Source of the DNA: Sipunculus nudus
Taxonomy: Eukaryota > Annelida > Sipuncula > Golfingiida > Sipunculidae
DNA: 64,000 nucleotides
NCBI GenBank assembly: GCA_026874595.1
Contig: CM049322.1
Coordinates: forward strand, 2,525,900 to 2,589,899
Reading direction: 5' to 3'
The position numbers and the translations under genes were made by a program. Below the pieces are notes generated by a model. The model was not told the origin of the DNA. It saw nothing but the letters and a program-made list of their open reading frames with translations, and did no database searches. This document shows positions 40,141 through 49,894 of this stretch, piece after piece; the first letter of the stretch is position 1, and each line of letters begins with the position of its first letter.

Positions 40141-40680
40141 GTTTCATCGGTTCTTGAAGACTGGTGGTGCCTCCTTTATTTTTTTTTTCTAATTTTTACG
40201 CAATTGTTCTCTGTTTTGGCACCTTCAAATGAGTCCTGGCATTGACAAAGCACAAACCATAACCGTTAGATCTAGAAACTTCTATCTGTATATCAAGGGA
40301 AGTCTTAGGCAAACTTCTATTAAAGCTGAAATTACGTCTTGGTGACCTATATTCTTGGCCGAAAACATGATTTTGAGTACCATATCAGTCAGACGGGTAC
40401 AATTTGTTGCAGGTGGACATGGAAGCGTCCAACTGAGCATGTGGGGAGTTCTTGGTAAAAGTCTTCTCGAATACCCAACATTAAGTCACTGTTACCTATT
40501 TCCGAAGGACTATGGACAAAAAGCATGATTTTAGTGCTCTGGAAATCATTTTACCCATTGTTCAAGTTTCCTCATCAAATATTTTTCACCAGATCATAAT
40601 ATCAATAGTTAATACATCCATCACCTTTTGTGTCAAATTCAGCTGAGCGTCATGGCCTATGGACCACTAAGGTTAGGTAT
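40141..40680 (-). mobile_element. Family A fragment, reverse orientation, 5' end
   Basis: The plus strand reads ACCATAACCGTTAGATCTAG in the middle and AATTCAGCTGAGCGTCATGG, then CCTATGGACCACTAAG, at 40634-40672. This is the reverse complement of the family start (CCATAGGCCATGACGCTCAGCTGA). Confidence 0.6.
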
Positions 40681-40879
40681 CACGAAAAGCCGTGTATCTG
40701 AAACGTTCAAACTTTATTTTAAAAATAAATGCATTTTTATTTATAAAAAGCATCAGTATCATTAGATGAACAACGATAAAATCATATCAAAAACTCGATA
40801 TTATCACTGTACGACACACAGAACCTCGGGTCTCATGTGATGATAACAGTTTCATAAAGACTTCACACTAGTTTGCAAA

Positions 40880-41870
40880 GCTACTTAAATATAAGCAATT
40901 GCACTTATTTCTCCCTGATATTATGAAATTACACAAAATATAATTACAAACAAAAACTTTAAGAACCGAGTGCAGGGTATTAAAATTAAAATTATTATTA
41001 AAATTTTATAGGTCATTACAAATTTCTTAGAAAATATGTCAAAATATGCGAACCATGCTGGTAACTTAAACTTATTTTAAGTTACCCTCTACGTATTTCC
41101 CTCTGGTAAGATGAAATTACATAAAAATATATGTATTTAAAACAAAACAATTAAGACCTGAGTGTCATATGAGATCATTTACCATCATTATAAAAATAAC
41201 TTGGTCATTACCATTTACTTATAAAATATATCATTTATTGCCTTCCAAACATGGGAGGAGGGGTTCAGCACTACGCTCCTCACGTATCTGTAATACACTG
41301 CAGTCGTAGCAGATCTCCCTGGCTATAACCGCTGCTTTATATAGCAAGGTTATCTGGGTCGGACCACCGGGGTTGGCACAGAGCAAAGAATTGAAATCTG
41401 ACCAATAAGACCGTGGTATCGCATTATGCACACAGCTCCAAATTTTAAAGATGCGACACCCGCTCTCGTTTGTGCACAATGCGATACCACGCTCTCATTG
41501 GTCTGATTACAATTCTTTGCTCTGAGCCAACACTGGTAGTCCGAACCAGAGAACCTTACTATACAAAGCAGCGGATACATCCAGGGAGATCTGTAATGCT
41601 TACAGTGTATAACAGCTGCGTATTTAGCGTATTTGGCATGAACTATGATGGGAAGTAAAAGTTATTAAAACATATGCAAACCTGCACTTATTTCTCCCAG
41701 GTATGATGAGATTACACATAACATGAATTTAAAACAGAAAAAAATCAGAACTGAATGACATACGTGATCATTTATCATCCATATAAAAACATCTTGTCAG
41801 TTACCATTTATTTCCAAAATATGTCAGTTATCACATGCCAACCATGGGAAGAGGGGTTCAACACGAGCCA
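40880..41870 (+). repeat. Diverged direct repeats flanking a hairpin
   Basis: A ~200-bp unit (GCACTTATTTCTCCC, ATGAAATTACACA, AAGAACCGAGTG, GATCATTTACCATC, GGTCATTACCATTTA, ACCATGGGAGGAGGGGTTCA) occurs in part or whole at about 40900, 41080-41270 and 41690-41865. The right copy runs into the end of the F-box-like frame of the transposon. Confidence 0.65.
41293..41610. repeat. Long inverted repeat (hairpin), arms ~140 bp, loop ~35 bp
   Basis: The left arm 41293-41434 and right arm 41470-41610 are reverse complements with scattered mismatches: ATACACTG...AGATCTCCCTGG...CCGCTGCTTT...GGCNCAGAGCAAAGAATTG...GTGGTATCGCATT. The predicted frames at 41231-41658 on both strands are by-products of the palindrome. 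Confidence 0.85.
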
Positions 41871-42308
41871 GGCATTGAACCAGTTAGAATTACCTTTCAG
41901 AATCTCCCGAATTCGGCATAAAAGGCCACTCCCACGCCCAGCCTTCGCACAAACCTTTCGAACGCTAACCGTATGGGCTAAGCCTTTGGAAATTCCCAAC
42001 ACCGGAGCAACGAACTCCGAGATATGAAGGCGTGGGTAATATTTTGCCGTCGGTCGTTGAAATGCCTTAGAAACTTTATTGAATACAGTTATCATCGCTA
42101 CGTCCATTGACAGGGTATACTCAATTATGATATCTAATATCTCATGAGGGAGAGCTGAAGCATTCTGCGCATCCGGTTGTTCATTGCTATCAGGATGATC
42201 ACCTGGTGTGCTCTGACCTTCACAACACTTGTCATTTTCCACTTCTTCATCTGATGTATAATATTCAGGATGAGTGTCCATTTCAACTTCACGTAAAACT
42301 GCTGCCAA
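41808..42308 (-). pseudogene. F-box-like segment downstream of OTU
   Basis: After a frame change near 42300 the frame reads an acidic linker (YYTSDEEVENDKCCEGQ) and then SALPHEILDIIIEYTLSMD, VAMITVFNKVSKAFQRP and KYYPRLHISE (residues 52-97). The LP-EIL--I--Y---D-------VSK-F pattern is that of an F-box. The last 60 codons run into a repeat shared with 41230-41270, so the natural C-terminus may be lost. F-boxes bind Skp1 in SCF ubiquitin ligases; the assignment is by eye. Confidence 0.55.
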
Positions 42309-42790
42309 TTGACGATCCGGACGAACAAGAGGTGGTCTCCATGACCTTCAGACATATGATATAGGAACAATGTCGAGATATTTGGATCAGCTGGGGCTCC
42401 CAGTGGCGTAATTATTTGAGTCGCCATTTGACCCAAAGATGAGTAAACAACAATCTGAACATTAAAGATATCACTACACCGTTGCATGGTAATGTGGTCA
42501 CCATATGTGCCATTTTTTGCCATTTGCCTTATGCATCTTTCGTAGTTGTTCCCATCTACGTAGTGACTAAGGTGTGTTCCATAACCATTAACAGGATTCT
42601 GCAACAGGTTGGAGACAATTTCTTTTCTGAGAGCTTGCGCTGACCTATATATACCAATATCTCGAAGCTGATCCACGATTGCGCTGAACTGACAATTTCC
42701 GTCCCCAGGTGGGTCAAGTTGGATGGGCAATACTGCATCTTCTATTATTTCCTGGTGGGTCAGTTCTATAAAGTATTTACGGCGATGGTT
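42134..42790 (-). pseudogene. OTU-family cysteine protease segment
   Basis: From the first Met (42730) the frame reads LDPPGDGNCQFSAIVDQLRD, with the OTU catalytic Asp10 and Cys13 in GDGNC. YGDHITMQRCSDIFNVQIVVY is the typical central motif, and EGHGDHLLFV holds the catalytic His (about residue 133). All three catalytic residues are present. The same frame is open upstream to about 42800 (ELTHQEIIEDAVLPIQ), so it joins the integrase tail by one frame change. OTU proteases remove ubiquitin; in a transposon this could stabilise the transposase, which is inference. The frame degenerates after RIVNWQQ. Confidence 0.8.
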
Positions 42791-43106
42791 TACCCTTTTT
42801 AGCTCGATTCTGCCGTTCCCTTTCTTTAATATTTGTGCAGCTGGTAATGTCCTTGACAGAAAACCATTTGGTGGTTACAACGTTCTCTGGCGAGACATAC
42901 CTGACTTTATACCTATGTAGTCGCAAATTCCTCTTCTCAATTATTCCTGGAAGGGCATGGTAACGCTTAGCTTTGTGTTTGGCGTTACCGATACGTACCA
43001 AAACCTTGTCATTGATGCTGTATACGTATGGGGGATTTTTAGTCAGTTCACGGTTTATCATTCGTTGCTCGCATCGCGTAGTTGCGGTTGCTGCTGCCTT
43101 TCGCAA
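42777..43106 (-). pseudogene. Integrase C-terminal (GPY/SH3-like) tail in shifted frame
   Basis: The frame reads KAAATATTRCEQRMINREL, NPPYVYSINDKVLVRIG, HKAKRYHALPGIIEKRN and YKVRYVSPENVVTTKWFSV. The pattern KV-V-R-G---K----G-I------YKV-Y resembles the C-terminal domain of Gypsy/Ginger integrases. It must follow the catalytic core by a frame change near 43110-43150. Confidence 0.65.
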
Positions 43107-44236
43107 TGTTGCTCCGTTTTCCTGAACTTGGAAATATCTTTTGGCCTGGGACGAATGGAGGATTCGTTATATGTTCCCGGCGATTTCTCCCGGGGTGTAC
43201 TTTGATTGGCGTGAGATGAATTTAACGATAGGCTGTTATCACTTCTACCAAAGTAGATTTCAAAAGGTGATTTCCAAGAGAGTTCCTCACGAGCATCATT
43301 ATTTATAGCCGCTGCGTAATCTTGCAAATTCTTCACCAAGTTGACACCACGTCTATTCAAGCTGATCAGATCGAACAAAATCTTTTTCCTAAAGGTCCTA
43401 TGAGAACGTTCCACTTTGCCCTGGGTCTGTGGGTGGTATGGAGAACTCAGAACTATCTTTACATCTCGCTTCTTCATGAGTCGTTTCATCGCACCCTGGA
43501 ATTCCTTACCACGGTCGTGCTGTATGACCCGGGGTGGTCCATGGCAGTTGTGGATTTCTTTCATATGACCAGAGATCTCTGCGCTTTTCTTCCTTCTCAG
43601 AGGCCGTAGCCACAGAAAACGGCTGAACACGTCCATAACGGACAACACATACCGGTACATCTTTCCTTTGTATAATACTCGGTAGGCATCCAAATTTATC
43701 AAGTCAATTTGATGTCTTACCTGTACTGCTCTCGCCCTTATGGGTCGTAAAAGTGGTCTATTCCTGAACCGAGCTCTTAGTCTTTGGTACGTGCGGCTGT
43801 CATCTAACTGTCTCAAGATATTTTTCTCGCTGACACCGCAATAGTGGGCTCCTATTCTGTGCTTGAGTTTTCTGGCGCCAGATCCTTTACTAAGTTTTAG
43901 CACCTGTTTCACACGTTTTGAAATTTCCTTGGTTCGAACAACACGTTTATCATTGTATGTCAGATAACCGTCATCGTCAATCCCATACCTGTCCCGATTT
44001 CTGTGAAATCTAACGATTGCTGTTTTCTGTGCTCTATTCCTTTCTTTAACAGGAACAGTAAAATCTCCATTCACACACTTCATTATCGTATCGTAAGTTT
44101 CATCATCCATCGAGCGTGGACCGTATGCAACTGCTCCATTCAACAATGTCCAAAGGCCGATGACGATCAAGAGTGTCACCGGCTTCAACTTGCCTGAAAA
44201 CGAAAAGAAAAAACTCATGAATAAGCAAGCCATCAC
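43058..44236 (-). CDS. Integrase-like transposase (rve, DDE) of the Ginger-like element
   Basis: A 392-codon open frame. The likely real start is Met43 (position 44110), MDDETYDTIMKC; the upstream hydrophobic part (residues 17-37) is probably non-coding sequence read through. Residues 95-135 form an N-terminal region ending KHRIGAHYCGVS, where an H2C2 finger would be, but only part of the ligand set is visible. The catalytic core has QIDLINLD (D178), VIQHDRGKEF (D241) and SPYHPQTQGKVERSHRTFRK (E276), with 34 residues between the last two, so the DDE triad is complete. LQDYAAAINNDAREELSWKSP is typical of the following helix region. The role would be DNA cleavage and strand transfer in the nucleus. 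It ends in frame at RDASNE, just after the frame that carries the C-terminal tail has opened. Confidence 0.85.
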   Translation of the reverse strand: MMACLFMSFFFSFSGKLKPVTLLIVIGLWTLLNGAVAYGPRSMDDETYDTIMKCVNGDFTVPVKERNRAQKTAIVRFHRNRDRYGIDDDGYLTYNDKRVVRTKEISKRVKQVLKLSKGSGARKLKHRIGAHYCGVSEKNILRQLDDSRTYQRLRARFRNRPLLRPIRARAVQVRHQIDLINLDAYRVLYKGKMYRYVLSVMDVFSRFLWLRPLRRKKSAEISGHMKEIHNCHGPPRVIQHDRGKEFQGAMKRLMKKRDVKIVLSSPYHPQTQGKVERSHRTFRKKILFDLISLNRRGVNLVKNLQDYAAAINNDAREELSWKSPFEIYFGRSDNSLSLNSSHANQSTPREKSPGTYNESSIRPRPKDISKFRKTEQHCERQQQPQLRDASNE

Positions 44237-44414
44237 AAGGTGGCATCATGACACAGAGGTTAAGGGTTTTCCTAACTCAAAACTACTTGTTCCTTTTCAT
44301 GAAAAATCATTAGTTGAGCAAAGTATTAACGATTTCGTGAAACCGGGCCCAGTTGCTGTAAAGTTACCAAGTTAAATAACCTTATTTCCATGGTTTGTAC
44401 AAATGGTTATACTA

Positions 44415-44612
44415 ACTGATACAAGGCACTCTCCATGGATCGGATGTTGGCGCTCTGTAGTCGGGTTAGGATGGCGGAAACCGGAGGACCCGGAGAAAAC
44501 CACGGACTTTGGACGGGCCACTTAAACTCACTCATAGCCACGCCAGGGAATCGAACCTGGGTCGCCAGCGGAGAGGGCCGAACCTTTTAACAACTTGGCT
44601 GTCCAGACCTCA
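44415..44612 (-). mobile_element. tRNA-derived SINE
   Basis: On the minus strand an A-box-like TGGACAGCCAAG (44605-44594) is followed 45 bp later by a perfect B box GGTTCGATTCC (44557-44547) within CGACCCAGGTTCGATTCCCT. The downstream body has GTTTTCTCCGGGTCCTCCGG TTTCCGCC, a core-like block. The cloverleaf arms are not complete, so it is not a functional tRNA gene. Confidence 0.75.
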
Positions 44613-47284
44613 AGTTACATGTCACTTATTACCAAATGACTTAAGAAAGCTCAACATTTCTCCTATTGTCAAAAATCCAAGTATAGGACTAATGAGAAAG
44701 TATTGATGGTATACTGCAGCGCCTTGTACGATATGTGTGGCCCTGGCGAGGCACCACAGCATTAAGGAGCCACATCAGCGTTTAGAGGCAACTGCAAAAT
44801 AAGAGTTTAATCTACAAACACCTAAAGACAAATTCCCTTTTTTCTCAAGAGTCGAGATACACATTTTGAACTCAGGAACTCTGAAGTTAACTCACACTAA
44901 ATGCAGTAAGAACAAAAAAGGTAGATGGGGGCGATGTTAGCTTTCAGTTCCGTTGACCTATTCACTACTGCCACTCCCTGTTGAACGAAACAAATATAAA
45001 ATCATACCAGAAAAATATTACAAAAATGTCTGAAAAAAAAGTAAAAAAATGATACGGAAAAATAGCAATTTCTGTACAATTTTTTACAACATGCGATACT
45101 TCTAACAAGCTTTAGGTATGAAAGTATATTTATATTCCAGTATTCCATAGATCCCGTAATTTTGTAAAAAAATGCAAGATCGCAGAAAAAAAAATCTTCG
45201 ACAAGAAAATGCCACTCTGATGAAATATTTACAGAGCATCTCTACTGCACACTGTTGATTCAGGTTACAAGCTATAATCACAAAAAAAGTATTAATCGCT
45301 AAAAAAAGTATGAAAAGAGTATAAAAATGAGTCTTGTCTGAAAAAGTGTGTAATTTTAAAAAAGTATATAGTTGTCACTTAAAACTATTTTGTACCGTTG
45401 GCCTTTTACCTTCAAGCTCATTATGCATATGATCTGAAAGAACCTCTTGGAAACCTAGGAAAAGACGCAAGTCTCCTTTACATTAATATGAAAATTCGTC
45501 GACCCAGTTTTAAATGCTAGTTCCCGGTAACAAGCCATTTTTCTGTTGTACATGTAGTTTTCCACCGTTTTATCTATGGTGGCTGATCTTGATAGGACAG
45601 AGGGAATGTTTTATTTATTTCGAAATTTCGATATCATATCTTCAGATAATTGTTTCGAGAAAATGATATATTATCTCGAGATCTCGAAAAAAAAAAAACA
45701 TGTAGCCAAAGGCGGTTGATTGCACGTTGAAAGGTCACTAGTTGTTGGTGGTGACAGTTTTTGAAGCAACGCAACTGTTTGTCATTTACAAACTCTGGTT
45801 TGTCTGAATTGCCGGCAGATGTCCTTGTTCGAAGGGTTTGGTTTCCTGTCGTCATTGTGCGCCGCCCCCCGCCCCCGTCCCTCCTACACACGTTATAGGC
45901 ACGTTATAAACAACTGAGACAACCTGTTGACCGTGGGATCAGCTTTTTTGCCTTATTTGATGTCAGTACACAGAAAGGTTGACAAATGGAAACAAATAGT
46001 GTGTTGCATACATGTGGAAGTTGACAGGTCACTACTTGCACTAAACGTCCTCTGCAAAACATTTTTGATTCATTTGACTTGCTCCAGATCTTCTTGCTTG
46101 ATGTGTTTGAATTATTTTGGCGGAATTCCAACCTGTTATAAACACGGGCTTTAAAAAACAAAACAGTTTGTGCACCTTGGGATCGGCGATTTCTGGCCTG
46201 TGTTTTTTTTAATAAAAAGTTAAAGGTATTATCTTTAGTTAATTGCGTCAGATATCGGAATAGGCCCCTTTAACTTTGTTTTCATTTTCGGGAATTAAGC
46301 ATCGAATAGTTGTTGCAACATAAACAGGGGCAGTAATATTTCTCCAGTTAATTAACTCGAGATGGATCTGGAGATATAAAGATCCCTTTGTCCATGAATC
46401 AGCCACCATACTTTACTTCTGACCTTCTATAATCGGAAACAGCATCAATAAAATCCTGTGTATTGGTGCATGGTTCAGTTCTACCTGCTCAATTTTAGGA
46501 TGACGCCCCCTAGTGGCCATACTAAAAAAACGAATCGCACCCAAGATCGAATTCAGCTAAAACGTTAGCGTCATATCTGCATATACGTGAAGGACTAGTA
46601 GTGCGCTGAAGCGGCAATTCTGCGTATTTGAAGTTTGCTGTGACTTTTTCAATTTGCTTACCTGTGTTTCGGGTGGTGAGGTACACACTTATGCAACTTC
46701 TGTTCAACACCTGTTCAACAGCATTACGGCTGGAAGGCTTCTGGACGCGGACCTAGACTTTTCACAGGAAGTGAACGGAACTGTCCGAAACGGACTATAT
46801 ATTACCGGAACTGGCCACATCTTGCTGCATGGCATCGAAATTCACGTGAATGAAATAATTAATGAATTATTTAATACATATTTCATTTAAAAACCTGACC
46901 TGAAGACCGTAATAACTGATTTTAGCTGTCTACAGTATCTGCCTATAAAATGGCACTGGAACTTTACTCCACCCAACCATCCATATGAATTAAATTAAAC
47001 AAAGAAAACAAGCAAAGAATGTTATAACACGTTTATAATACTTCACAATATTACATAAATCTGCGTGTGATGATATTAAAACATGCATGTCAAAAACTAA
47101 TTTCTCTTAGGGCAAATGAACTTATATATGTGTGAACTCAGAGGTATGGACCAATTTGCACCGACCTACAGTATCCAGATATATGACATATAAAAGACCA
47201 ATCCCATGAAGCTCGTCTTTTTATCTATACGAGATTTCACCAGGACCTGTCTGGATGCTAGACCACAAATTGCTACGTCTTATG
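44613..47284. other. Non-coding spacer
   Basis: No gene recognised. TCTCGAGATCTCGAAA motifs at about 45650-45690 recall TCTCGAGATCTCAAGATAAC at about 29995, suggesting a shared dispersed repeat. GCCCCCTAGTGGCCATACT at about 46505 recalls CCTAGCGGCCATAT of the 38-kb repeats. The 78-codon frame at 46654-46890 has no recognisable domain. Confidence 0.35.
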
Positions 47285-47342
47285 AATAAATAAATAAATA
47301 AATAAATATATATATATATGTGTGTGTGTGTGTGTATGTGTA
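47285..47342. repeat. (TAAA)n(TA)n(TG)n microsatellite
   Basis: Compound short tandem repeat. The following 47343-48340 is AT-rich with no recognised gene. Confidence 0.95.
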
Positions 47343-48344
47343 TTTGAAAAAACAAATTTGAAGTTTCACTACAACCAATTAATTTTGAGTAAAAACACAT
47401 TAATACATTACCAATACATATATAATGCCTTGGAATTTGCTACCCTTATTATCTTAACTCATATATTAAATTTTGATTGTTGCAGATACATTTTTAACAT
47501 TTAGATAAACAAAACTGCAGATATAAATGAATAAAATACTGCTAATTGTATTCATCGAATGTCTTTTACATAAAAAAAAGACTGCTCTGTTTATTAATCA
47601 AATTTAGTTTGGAATGCCTTATCCAAATGACATTGCAGATATTATAATATTTGCTGGGGAAACAATACTTGTACCAGTGTAAATTAAATTAAAAACAAAA
47701 TACATGGAATAGAACACTTCATGACAAAATTAAAATTTATGCTAAGACTAAACAAATATTAGCGAATAGCATTTTAATTCAGTCAGTTTCGGTCAGTTCC
47801 TGTGAGTTCCGGTAATTTAAGGTCCGTCTCAGTAAAAAGTCGAACCAGTCTTCTCATGTTTTCCCGCAAGGAGGCGTTATCTAAAAATTTTAAATGTCTC
47901 TATAATTCTTAATTATTCATGCTAGGATGCTCGATTTTTTAGCTAGAAACGGGTTTCTGCTATATGACCCCTTTTTCGTCGCCTATCTTGCGTCCGTCGA
48001 TTTTTGTTCATCTGATGATATTTATGTCGTTTTTAAAATTACATGTATTTTTATCATATTTTTTTTAATATTTCAGAATTCGTCCTTTCTTGATATTTGC
48101 AAGCATATATTCGTTGTACCGTGCTGTTTCCCAAGAGGAATTTTGTTATCCGATATCAAGAGGTACCATTTTCTCTCGCACTTCATATAGAGTGTATGAT
48201 TATACAGCTCAACTTAGGACATCGAACATGTCAAATATCATTATCACAAGGACTCCATAGGGTGAAAATTGTGTGTCCAGATCTCTTTGCCGGCTGACAT
48301 CAATTTAACCATGACACAGCAAGATATCCCAAATTAAAAAAAAA

Positions 48345-48740
48345 GGCTTGCAATGAATTGTTATGAAACACACTTAAGGTCTCACACATAGGGCTATTAT
48401 TGGATTAAAAGTGGCTTCCATGGAGTGGTCAGGCACGCTGAAGTGTTACTACATTACCGGTTGATTTTTTTTTTACATTAACAGTTTGGGAACTTTGTTA
48501 CATTATCGGGTAATTTCCTATTACGTTATCGGTTAGCAAAAGTTATTACGTTATAGGTTGATTTTGTTTTACATTATCGGTTATTGTAACATTATCGGTT
48601 GAATTTTTATTACGTTATCGGTTAGTATTACATTATCAGTTTGTGTTACATTACCTGTTGATTTGTTATTACATTATCGGTTGATGTTACATTATAAGAT
48701 GATTATTACATTATCAGTTGTAACAGGCCTTATGAATTGA
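48345..48740 (-). repeat. Repeat family C, copy 2, inverted relative to 34.9 kb
   Basis: The plus strand reads CTTGCAATGAATTGTTATGA, TGGAGTGGTCAGGCACGCTG, then repeated TTACATTATCGGTTGATTTG units and GTTGTAACAGGCCTTA. Its reverse complement matches 34935-35295, including the order of variant minisatellite units. Confidence 0.85.
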
Positions 48741-49199
48741 GATGCAAATATTTTCGTCATTCCTGACAACGCTTCATGGGCTACAGGTACACTGTCAATC
48801 AACATAAACCAGACCATTCGTTAACATATTGTGTGTACTTTCTAATAATACAAATTATGTGCGAGAAAAGTTCCTGTTTAACCCAGCACATTGGTAAACC
48901 CCTCGGCATGTATGTTGAATTTATGACCGCATGAAGACAAGTATAGCTCGCACAGTTTACAGGACGCAGGCAACTTGCAGGCGACACAGGAAATGACCCT
49001 TGTCCAAAGAGCCGGTGTTTCAGTTTTGGTTGCGAGCTCACATATATACATTTGTGTTTATTCACCATATTAAGCATAATATTGAGATTATGGGCCGTTT
49101 ACCACAATATGAATGCAACCTGACGCAAGACCACTGCGATACATTTCCCGACATTACTAGTATCACGACTCGAGTAGGCTTATCAGCACAATTGTCCGA

Positions 49200-49330
49200 T
49201 TGCCTACTGAGTCGGGTTGTCACGGCTAGTAATTCGTGCGCACGGATTAGTAATTCCTGCGCATGGATTAGTAATTCCTGCGCATGGATTAGTAATTCCT
49301 GCGCACGAATTAATAAATATTTTTCACCAT
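49200..49330. repeat. Short tandem repeat of ATTAGTAATTCCTGCGCATGG units (~21 bp)
   Basis: Four near-identical units between CGGCTAGTAATTCGTGCGCA and CGCACGAATTAATAAATATT. The outer edges are complementary (AATTCGTGCGCACGAATT type), like the module at 34812-34833 beside family C copy 1. Confidence 0.75.
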
Positions 49331-49894
49331 GTCGTCTCCCGGGTTCCGTATCTTAGAGATACTACGACGAAATCAGGTCAAACGACCCAATAATAAAACG
49401 GGAAATACCGGGTTATCACTTGTAATATGACAGTTATAACACGGTATTACCGTTTTATATATTGCACGGGGGCATTATAACTATAAGAACTTTTCATTAC
49501 CAAAATTACCCCCTAGATCATTTAAATAGAGGAAGAGGAAGCCAGAAATCACAAATTCTTTTTTCAAAAGGTAGGTGCAATTCAAAGGGTTCCTTTCAAT
49601 ATTTAACAAGGCCTACAGGCCTAATGCGAACCTGTGCAAAGTTTGGGAGTATGAATGGAGTTTTATTTTTAAAATTTAATATTGATCTTTTTAAGTCCTG
49701 CATATCTACCTTAGTCATTATGATTTCAGCAAAATGGACATTTCAGACCTGCACGTTTCAGACTAGGACATTTTAAAACTAGAATGTGGGTAGTCGACAA
49801 GTGACTATGTGTATCCGCAGAAATCAGAGTGATACAGTTGAAGTGAGGCATGGATTAAGTGGTAAGGGTAATAGAATGAGGTGTGTTTCATATT

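Larger units (their letters stand above)
41808..44236 (-). mobile_element. Ginger-like transposon coding region: integrase, GPY-like tail, OTU protease, F-box-like
   Basis: Four consecutive minus-strand frames, in 5'-3' order 43058-44236, 42777-43106, 42134-42730 and 41808-42308, abut or overlap and give one collinear domain order. The frames differ, so at least three single-base shifts (near 43120, 42800 and 42300) separate them. Ginger1 cut-and-paste transposons are known to encode Gypsy-like integrases and sometimes OTU or Ulp1 proteases and PHD fingers, which fits the first three domains. Terminal inverted repeats and the target duplication could not be identified. The good conservation despite the shifts means either a recently dead copy or indel errors in the sequence. 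Related domesticated integrases exist in animals, so a host gene is not excluded. Confidence 0.72.

Noticed and set aside
39851-40147. Minus-strand frame SVAYVCLSVCLF
   Set aside because: Derived from the ACAGACAAACAGACATACGC direct repeats; no other support.
44110-44236. N-terminal signal anchor of the integrase frame
   Set aside because: The hydrophobic stretch lies before Met43, where the conserved part of the protein begins. Probably upstream sequence that happens to be open.
44535-44612. Functional tRNA gene
   Set aside because: A and B boxes are visible, but the acceptor and anticodon arms do not pair properly, and SINE body sequence follows.
46654-46890. 78-codon plus-strand frame
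   Set aside because: No domain, no neighbouring exons, flanks look non-coding.
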